Origin: Merdiplasma sp045118075 | GTDB lineage: Bacteria > Bacillota > Clostridia > Lachnospirales > Lachnospiraceae | Assembly (NCBI GenBank): GCA_045118075.1 | Contig: JBGUOI010000291.1 | Location: 1 to 18,566, forward strand | DNA length: 18,566 nt | Reading direction: 5' to 3' | Part shown: positions 13,615 through 18,566 of the stretch, piece after piece | How positions within the stretch are numbered: the stretch's first letter is position 1 | Layout of the letters: each line of letters starts with the position of its first letter | Made by a program: the position numbers and the translations under genes | Notes under the pieces: model-generated | Told to the model about the DNA's origin: nothing | What the model saw: the letters and a program-made list of their open reading frames with translations, nothing else | The model's database searches: none

Positions 13615-14726
13615 GGCGTCACCTCCCTGCGGATCCATCGTAAGGCCCCCAGCGGCGTCCTGGGCGGCTCGTCCTCCTTAAAACAGGGACAGACCCATAT
13701 GGCGCCCGTTTCGTCCTTACAGGCCGCCCTGAGGCTTTTTACGGCCGTCTCATCCGTATTAATGGAGATCAGCACAGGCATGAACTCATGATCACGCGAT
13801 AAGACCTGCTCACACATCTGTCCGAACGGGATACAAACAGCCGATGAGATATCCAGTGTCAGCATCCGCTCGATCCTTGAGAGCTGCTCCTCGCCCAGAG
13901 CCGATTCAATGCCGAAGAACCCGTCCGCGTCCTCCGTCACCACATTGACGGCTATCCCGACGCTCCAGCGGTTACGGATAAGCCAGCGCGAGAGCGATGC
14001 TGCCAGTGAGATGCACTCCTCCACCAGGTCGCTTCGCTTGATGATGCGCCGGTCCTCCAGATCAAGCAGGATGAGTGCCTGGTCGGCCATCACGGACTGA
14101 AAAGAATTCACCATCATGCCGCTTCCTTTGGCACTGGCTTTCCAGTTGATATTTTTCATGGGATCGGACGGCGTATACGGGCGGATGCCGGCAAACGCGA
14201 ACGGATCTTCAATAATGCGCCGGTTCGCGTCCCGCTCCCCGATGACGCTGATCAAAGAAGGCAGGATCCCGCGGATATCGGTCCCGCGCGCATAGACATA
14301 AAGGATGTCATCGCAGTCGATCTCGCGGTAATACTCATCAAAATGAAGCAGGGAGCGGCAGTTCAGCGTCATCTGGCTGACCGGATATCGTCCCCGCTTC
14401 TGGCAAAGCAGATGATACTTCCTGGTGATGCACTCCATCCCGAGCATGGCAAAGACGTCCCTCTTGTAGAGATAATCGGAGCGCACGATATTCTCCCCAT
14501 CCAGGAAGCGCAGGCCCACCGGCACGCGAAAACCCGCCTCCAGGATGGGCACGGGCAGTTTCTTCCTGTTCTCCACGATCTCGGACAAAGTCACGGTCTC
14601 ACCGGCCCGGACAGCTTCGCTGCCGAACTTTAAGCTGAACCGGATCTGCCGGCTCCAGTTTTTCCGGTAATAATACCGCCATGCAAGAAGGATCAGTGCG
14701 GCGAGCGCCGCAAATATTATCATCAT
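13611..14726 (-). CDS. DUF58 domain protein (MoxR-associated, vWA-like)
   Basis: A 371-residue protein with an N-terminal membrane helix (about 2-17) and a DUF58 region carrying the diagnostic RPYTPSDPMKNINWKASAK stretch (182-200, matching the family's RxYxxGDxxRxIxW pattern). The following vWA-like part starts with LILLDLED (218-225), where a metal-binding DxSxS would be expected, so the MIDAS motif is degenerate, as in many DUF58 proteins. The ATG at 14726 overlaps the MoxR stop as ATGA and has GGAAAAGG upstream. A much longer frame to 15032 exists, but its extra N-terminus merely overlaps MoxR coding sequence. The protein lies between MoxR and the DUF4129-like protein with four-base overlaps on both sides, indicating translational coupling and a shared complex. 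Such proteins are thought to act with the MoxR ATPase in maturing other proteins. Confidence 0.92.
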   Translation of the reverse strand: MMIIFAALAALILLAWRYYYRKNWSRQIRFSLKFGSEAVRAGETVTLSEIVENRKKLPVPILEAGFRVPVGLRFLDGENIVRSDYLYKRDVFAMLGMECITRKYHLLCQKRGRYPVSQMTLNCRSLLHFDEYYREIDCDDILYVYARGTDIRGILPSLISVIGERDANRRIIEDPFAFAGIRPYTPSDPMKNINWKASAKGSGMMVNSFQSVMADQALILLDLEDRRIIKRSDLVEECISLAASLSRWLIRNRWSVGIAVNVVTEDADGFFGIESALGEEQLSRIERMLTLDISSAVCIPFGQMCEQVLSRDHEFMPVLISINTDETAVKSLRAACKDETGAIWVCPCFKEDEPPRTPLGALRWIRREVTP

Positions 14727-15655
14727 GACCTTTTCCAGTCTTCCGTCGGAACCGCGACGGCGCCAAGCAGCGAGCGGACCCTCTCTTCTGATGCCATTGA
14801 GCTCTCCATTCCCATCAGACGGTGAGCCAGCACCGGAACGGCAACTTCCCGGATATCCTCGGGCACCACGTAATCTCTGCCCTGAACAAGCGCATACGCC
14901 TGGGAAGCACGCAGCAGCGCAAGCGTCCCGCGGGGGCTGATCCCGCCTGCGACCGAACCGGCCGAGCGGCTTTCTCTCGTAAGCCTTGCGATATATTCGC
15001 GCAGTTCCCTGTGCACATAGACCCGGCGGCATTCGTCCTGCAGCGCGAGTATCTGCGATGCGTCCGCCACGCTCTCAAGTGTCTTTAAAGGCTCATCCAC
15101 GATGAAGCGGTCGATCATGGCCACTTCTTCCTCAAGCGACATCTCTCCCATGGAGATCTTCATCAGGAATCGGTCCAGCTGCGCTTCCGGCAGCGGGAAG
15201 CACCCCAGCGTCTCCACCGGGTTCTGCGTGGCGATGACAAAGAACGGCTCATTAAGCTTCCTCGTCTCCCCGTCGATCGTCACCTGTTTCTCCCCCATGC
15301 ACTCCAAAAGCGCCGCCTGCGTCCTGGGCGTCGCGCGGTTGATCTCATCCGCGAGCACCAGGTTGGTGAACACCGGGCCCGGCCGGAACACGAACCCGTT
15401 CTTTGACTGGTCAAAATAGTTGATTCCGGTCACATCGGAAGGAAGCAGGTCGGGTGTGAACTGGATTCTCGAAAAATCAAATGACATGGATGCCGCCAGC
15501 GACCTGGCCAGAACCGTCTTGCCGGTGCCGGGCACATCCTCTAAAAGGACATGACCGCCCGCCGCCAGGGCCGCCAGCAGAAGATCCGTCACCTTCTCCT
15601 TTCCCACCATGACTTTTGAAACATTATCCCTGATATTCCCGAGTGTATTCATCAT
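14723..15655 (-). CDS. MoxR-family AAA+ ATPase
   Basis: A 310-residue ATPase with Walker A VPGTGKTV (41-48), Walker B LVLADE (D103, E104), a sensor-1 Asn in IATQNP (N145) and the MoxR signature LDRFLM (160-165), followed by the lid domain. Length and motifs fit the APE/MoxR subgroup, which acts as a chaperone-like remodeller and is usually encoded beside DUF58 proteins, as here. Two consecutive Met codons open the gene (15655, 15652), with AGAGG six to nine bases upstream. It is the first gene of the three-gene operon. A terminator-like hairpin (15686-15718) and a candidate promoter (15734-15764) lie upstream. Confidence 0.95.
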   Translation of the reverse strand: MMNTLGNIRDNVSKVMVGKEKVTDLLLAALAAGGHVLLEDVPGTGKTVLARSLAASMSFDFSRIQFTPDLLPSDVTGINYFDQSKNGFVFRPGPVFTNLVLADEINRATPRTQAALLECMGEKQVTIDGETRKLNEPFFVIATQNPVETLGCFPLPEAQLDRFLMKISMGEMSLEEEVAMIDRFIVDEPLKTLESVADASQILALQDECRRVYVHRELREYIARLTRESRSAGSVAGGISPRGTLALLRASQAYALVQGRDYVVPEDIREVAVPVLAHRLMGMESSMASEERVRSLLGAVAVPTEDWKRS

Positions 15656-15670
15656 TTCAATCCTCTAAAT

Positions 15671-15718
15671 TAAAAAACATCAAAAAACGCCTCTGCCCGA
15701 TCATCAGGCAAAGGCGTT
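15671..15718 (-). terminator. Intrinsic terminator after the LTA-synthase-like gene, in the moxR leader
   Basis: The stem AACGCC..TGCC pairs with GGCA..GGCGTT (15686-15718) and is followed on the minus strand by TTTTTTGATGTTTTTT. It ends the upstream sulfatase gene, but it also lies between the candidate moxR promoter and the moxR start, so it could act as an attenuator. Confidence 0.88.
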
Positions 15719-15733
15719 ACCAGGCTGTATTCT

Positions 15734-15764
15734 ATTTTATCATAGATCACCCGCAGGCAGTCAA
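15734..15764 (-). promoter_or_regulatory. Candidate promoter of the moxR operon
   Basis: On the minus strand TTGACT (15759-15764) is followed after 17 bases by GATAAA (15736-15741), or after 19 bases by TAAAAT (15734-15739). It begins four bases after the stop codon of the LTA-synthase-like gene. The -35 match is five of six and the -10 box is less certain. A transcript from here would cross the hairpin at 15686-15718. Confidence 0.5.
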
Positions 15765-15767
15765 TTT

Positions 15768-17747
15768 TTATTCCGTCAGGTACGGGAAGAAATACTTGCT
15801 CTGCCCGCTCTTGTCAAACATATTGTTGTACTGCAGGATCCTGTATTTGTTGATCCATTCGGCCTCGGTCCCCACTGCCTTGTCGTAGTGCAGGAACTTG
15901 TTCTGGCTCTTTGAGAAGAACGCCCTCGCATTCATGGAGGGAACCTGCTCGCGAAGGTCGGACAGGAACCGGTTGTAAGGCGAAAGCGGAACGCCTGCTT
16001 TCTGCAGTGCCATGGTCCCGAGGAAATTCAGGCTCGTCATCTCAACCTCCTCCTCATCGGTATCGAAGTTGGTCCAGATGAAGAAAGGCACGGAGAACAG
16101 GTCCTCGAGCTGAGCAAGCGTCAATCCGGAGATGCCGCGGCCGTTCAGTTCCCTGAAGACTCTCGAGTTAAGGCTGGGCAGATGGTCGCCGAAGAAGACG
16201 ATCTCCACCGGCTCATCCACGCTCTCAAAATACTCGATCAGATTCTGTACCGCTTTGTCGGTCTCATGGCAAAGGGACAGATACTGGTTCGCATCCGGAT
16301 AAAGGCCTCTTCCGAAGACGACCTCTTCACGGAAATTGAAATATTTCTCACGGTATCCGCCATGGTTCTGCATGGTGATGCCCATGATGAACAGCGCTTC
16401 GTCCTCGCCCTTGTTTTCGAAGCGGTTGATGACCTTATCGAAAAATTCCTGATCGGTCACATACTCCCTGAATACTTTCGTCTCATCGAAATCTCCTGTG
16501 TCAAGGAAGTGCATCTCGTCGAAACCGAAAGTCGGGTAGATGGTGCTCCTTCTCCATCCGGTCGAATAATACGGATGCATCGCAACGGTCGTGTATCCGA
16601 GATTGCTAAGATGTGACACCATGGATGTCGGTTTCTTGGAAATATACTGCTGATAGACCACCGATCCTTCCGGCAGGAATGCCATGGTGTTCCCGGTCAG
16701 ATACTCCCACTCGGAGTTGGGTGTCTTCGCGCCGTAGACCGAAGCCTGCGCAAATCCCCTGGTCGTATTCTCCGTAAGGGAGTCGATAAAGGGCATGACC
16801 TCAACGTTGGTCTCGAGCATCCCGATCTTTCTGAAATCCGAGAAGGACTCATTCATGATCGTGATGATCGTCGGCTTTTTGGAGCCCATGAAAGCCGAGG
16901 CTACCGCCTGGTTTTTCGTCTCTCCCTTGCCGTATTCTTTTTCGAGCTCACTGATCACTTTCTCGGAATACCCCTCCGGAGGATCAATGAAACTGTCGCC
17001 CACACTCAGGATGAAATTCAGCACGAACCCGTTCTTGTAGGTTCCCTTCTTCTCCCAAGTCTGCGTCGCGATGCGGCTGATCTTCGACCTCACCGAGCCG
17101 GTCAGCATTATCAGCGCGACCAGAGCCGCGGCGCGGATGATCCATCTTCCGGCCATGTTGATCGTCATCTTGCTGCGCCTGACAACCGCAAAAGCCAGGA
17201 ACGTCAAAAGCAGCACGATCGCCCCGCGGTCATGGATCTTCAGCCGGTAGGAACGCAGCACGGAAAGGCCTGTCCCTGCGGTCGTGATATCCGCGAACGA
17301 GATCTCGTTCTGACGGAACTCATAAACAAAATAATCGATAAAGGATACAAATACCAGAAAACCATGTGACAGGCAGAATGCCCACCGAACTTCCGCGATC
17401 AGTACGAGGAACAGCAGGTAGATGCACATGATCAGCATGATATTGTATTTGGCGATGATCTTCTTGGTCTTCGCAAAAAGCTCATCCTCAAGGATATTGT
17501 ACTGGACGCAGTAATAGGTAAATACCGGGCCGATCAGGAAATAGGCCGCTGTCCAGATCCATCCTAGCGCCTTCCAGATACCGTTCGCTTCGATCTTTAC
17601 CGAGGCGATCACCCAGTAAGCAAGAGGTGCCAGGAAAAGAAGGGGGAGCGGATACCGCGATAACACCCACAAAATGAGCGATACCGCAAATAATGCTCCC
17701 ATTCGAATCAGATTCTGTTTTTCTTTAAACCCAAAAGAAACACTCAT
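15768..17747 (-). CDS. LtaS-family lipoteichoic acid synthase-like sulfatase
   Basis: A 659-residue membrane enzyme: about five N-terminal helices (within 14-215), a linker and an extracellular sulfatase/alkaline-phosphatase-fold domain (about 290-600). LtaS-like active-site motifs are present: E300 in MNESF (metal), T342 in AKTPNSEWE (the likely phosphoglycerol-accepting nucleophile), H462 in TMQNHGGY, and D521-H522 in FGDHLP. LtaS transfers glycerol phosphate from phosphatidylglycerol to a growing polymer outside the membrane; related proteins are primases or modify other glycans, so the exact substrate is open. The ATG at 17747 has AAGGA about ten bases upstream. The gene has its own strong promoter (17792-17820) and a terminator, so it is probably transcribed mostly alone, beside the MoxR operon. 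Confidence 0.88.
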   Translation of the reverse strand: MSVSFGFKEKQNLIRMGALFAVSLILWVLSRYPLPLLFLAPLAYWVIASVKIEANGIWKALGWIWTAAYFLIGPVFTYYCVQYNILEDELFAKTKKIIAKYNIMLIMCIYLLFLVLIAEVRWAFCLSHGFLVFVSFIDYFVYEFRQNEISFADITTAGTGLSVLRSYRLKIHDRGAIVLLLTFLAFAVVRRSKMTINMAGRWIIRAAALVALIMLTGSVRSKISRIATQTWEKKGTYKNGFVLNFILSVGDSFIDPPEGYSEKVISELEKEYGKGETKNQAVASAFMGSKKPTIITIMNESFSDFRKIGMLETNVEVMPFIDSLTENTTRGFAQASVYGAKTPNSEWEYLTGNTMAFLPEGSVVYQQYISKKPTSMVSHLSNLGYTTVAMHPYYSTGWRRSTIYPTFGFDEMHFLDTGDFDETKVFREYVTDQEFFDKVINRFENKGEDEALFIMGITMQNHGGYREKYFNFREEVVFGRGLYPDANQYLSLCHETDKAVQNLIEYFESVDEPVEIVFFGDHLPSLNSRVFRELNGRGISGLTLAQLEDLFSVPFFIWTNFDTDEEEVEMTSLNFLGTMALQKAGVPLSPYNRFLSDLREQVPSMNARAFFSKSQNKFLHYDKAVGTEAEWINKYRILQYNNMFDKSGQSKYFFPYLTE

Positions 17748-17791
17748 TGATATTCAGTCCTTATCATTTTCCGCGAAAATTCAACGCTACA

Positions 17792-17820
17792 ATTATAAAG
17801 ACTGATTCCGAAAAAATCAA
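17792..17820 (-). promoter_or_regulatory. Promoter of the LtaS-like gene
   Basis: On the minus strand TTGATT (17815-17820), a 17-base spacer and a perfect TATAAT (17792-17797). The predicted start near 17785 leaves a leader of about 38 bases that includes AAGGA. This is the best promoter match in the window. Confidence 0.85.
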
Positions 17821-17824
17821 GGTG

Positions 17825-17864
17825 AAATTACCGCTCTTTGCGCAATTGCAAAATTACCGCTCTT
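17825..17864. repeat. 14-bp direct repeat over the stop of the permease gene
   Basis: AAATTACCGCTCTT occurs at 17825-17838 and 17851-17864, exactly 26 bases apart. The right copy contains the permease stop codon and its last codons; the left copy is a duplicate just downstream of it, directly ahead of the LtaS-like promoter. A GCAATTGC palindrome (17842-17849) lies between them. It looks like a small slippage duplication. Confidence 0.7.
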
Positions 17865-18566
17865 CTCGGAAATACGGCAGGCCCAGTCCGGCCGGCGGCT
17901 GATTCTCCTTCTTGTTTCTCATACTTGAGATCACGAGTACGATGATCGTCACGATGTACGGCAGCATCTTGTAAAGTTCCTTCACAGACAGATTCAGGCC
18001 GCTGGGGATGTACAGATAAAGGATGTACAGTCCGCCAAACAGCATGGAGGCCAGGATGCCCACTGCCGGACGCCAGATCGTGAAGATGACCAGGGCGATG
18101 GCCAGCCAGCCGCGGTCGCCGAAAGCGTCGTTTGACCATACGCCGTTGGCGTAGTCCATAACGTAGTATAAGCCGCCCAGGCCCGCGATCATGCAGCCGA
18201 TGCAGGTGGTGATGTATTTGTATTTCGTGATGTTGATGCCGGCGGCATCGGCGGTCGCCGGGTTCTCACCGACGGCGCGAAGGTGCAAACCGGTGGGGGT
18301 GTGGTTGAGCACATACGACGCGATGAGCGCGATGGCGATCGCCACGTAGGCAAGGAAACCATATGAGAAAAAGACGGTTCCGACCCAGCCCATGTTTTTG
18401 GCAAACGGCAGGCTTGCCCTGAAACAGTTGCTCGTCGCCGAGAGGGCGATCGAGGGTACCTCACTGCCCGTCAGCTTCATCAAAGAGCCGCCGAAGAAGT
18501 TGCCGAAGCCCACGCCGAAAGTGGTCATGGCAAGACCGGTCACGTTCTGGTTTGCCCTGAGCGTAA
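17854..18566 (-). CDS. Nucleoside/simple-sugar ABC transporter permease (NupQ-like), 5' end outside window
   Basis: The last 236 residues of a BPD_transp_2-type permease; the frame is open to the window's right edge (the visible part begins TLRANQNVTGLAMT). The stretch LHLRAVGENPATADAAGI is the cytoplasmic coupling-loop motif characteristic of this family, seen in NupQ/YufQ and related guanosine or simple-sugar permeases. Several helices follow, and the end is polar (KKENQPPAGLGLPYFREER). In related loci this gene is last after a BmpA-like lipoprotein, an ATPase and a NupP-type permease, which would lie beyond the right edge. No clear intrinsic terminator was seen between its stop and the LtaS-like promoter. 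Confidence 0.88.
   Translation of the reverse strand, partial: TLRANQNVTGLAMTTFGVGFGNFFGGSLMKLTGSEVPSIALSATSNCFRASLPFAKNMGWVGTVFFSYGFLAYVAIAIALIASYVLNHTPTGLHLRAVGENPATADAAGINITKYKYITTCIGCMIAGLGGLYYVMDYANGVWSNDAFGDRGWLAIALVIFTIWRPAVGILASMLFGGLYILYLYIPSGLNLSVKELYKMLPYIVTIIVLVISSMRNKKENQPPAGLGLPYFREER

Noticed and set aside
13614..13638. ATG at 13638 as the start of the DUF4129-like protein
   Set aside because: The GGGAGGTGA lies inside that extension at the right distance from the GTG at 13614, which also overlaps the DUF58 stop as GTGA.
13611..15032. A 473-residue version of the DUF58 protein
   Set aside because: Its first hundred or so residues overlap MoxR coding sequence in another frame and are Arg/Gly/Cys-rich; the ATG at 14726 gives an ATGA overlap and a membrane-helix start.

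Overview
The window looks like a chromosomal segment of a moderately GC-rich Gram-positive anaerobe of the Clostridia, most likely Lachnospiraceae. This is an inference from the gene content: an LtaS-type teichoic-acid synthase, a BmpA/Nup-type nucleoside permease, DUF6273 proteins, strong AGGAGG-type ribosome binding sites and clean intrinsic terminators. All nine substantial genes are read on the minus strand, so transcription runs from right to left. No tRNA, rRNA or CRISPR array was seen.

Layout in the order of transcription. (i) 17854-18566: the 3' part of a nucleoside/simple-sugar ABC permease of the NupQ type, cut by the window edge. (ii) 15768-17747: an LtaS-family sulfatase-fold membrane enzyme with its own textbook promoter and a terminator. 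(iii) 12355-15655: a tightly overlapped three-gene operon, MoxR AAA+ ATPase, DUF58 protein, and a multi-pass membrane protein with a DUF4129-like tail. It ends at two copies of a GGGGTCTGACCCC palindrome. (iv) 8700-12271: two overlapping half-transporters forming a heterodimeric ABC exporter; one half carries the residues of a degenerate ATP site (Asp for the catalytic Glu, Gln for the switch His). (v) 8196-8699: a gene-free region holding two long imperfect hairpins bounded by GACGGTCC/GACCGTCC-type motifs, interpreted as a REP-like or MITE-like element. (vi) 6602-8053: an HtrA-type serine protease with an acidic tail, a good promoter and a pair of upstream direct repeats. (vii) 223-6461: a three-gene cluster with an odd combination: a chorismate mutase-ACT protein with most of its prephenate dehydratase domain missing, a secreted protein with two DUF6273 units, and a large membrane sensor with an extracellular beta-propeller and Y_Y_Y domain and a cytoplasmic SpoIIE/RsbU-type Ser/Thr phosphatase. 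(viii) 1-224: what looks like the right end of an IS200/IS605-family element on the plus strand, abutting the stop codon of the phosphatase gene.

Functionally, most of the window concerns the cell envelope: teichoic acid polymer synthesis, MoxR-assisted assembly or maturation, a multidrug/lipid-type exporter, and extracytoplasmic protein quality control. The phosphatase gene with its two neighbours is the best candidate for an undescribed signalling module. The extracellular propeller could sense a ligand or the DUF6273 protein and control a cytoplasmic phosphoprotein, but no anti-anti-sigma partner lies in the window. Several start codons were moved from the longest possible ORF, using Shine-Dalgarno position and stop/start overlaps; these cases are explained in the entries.
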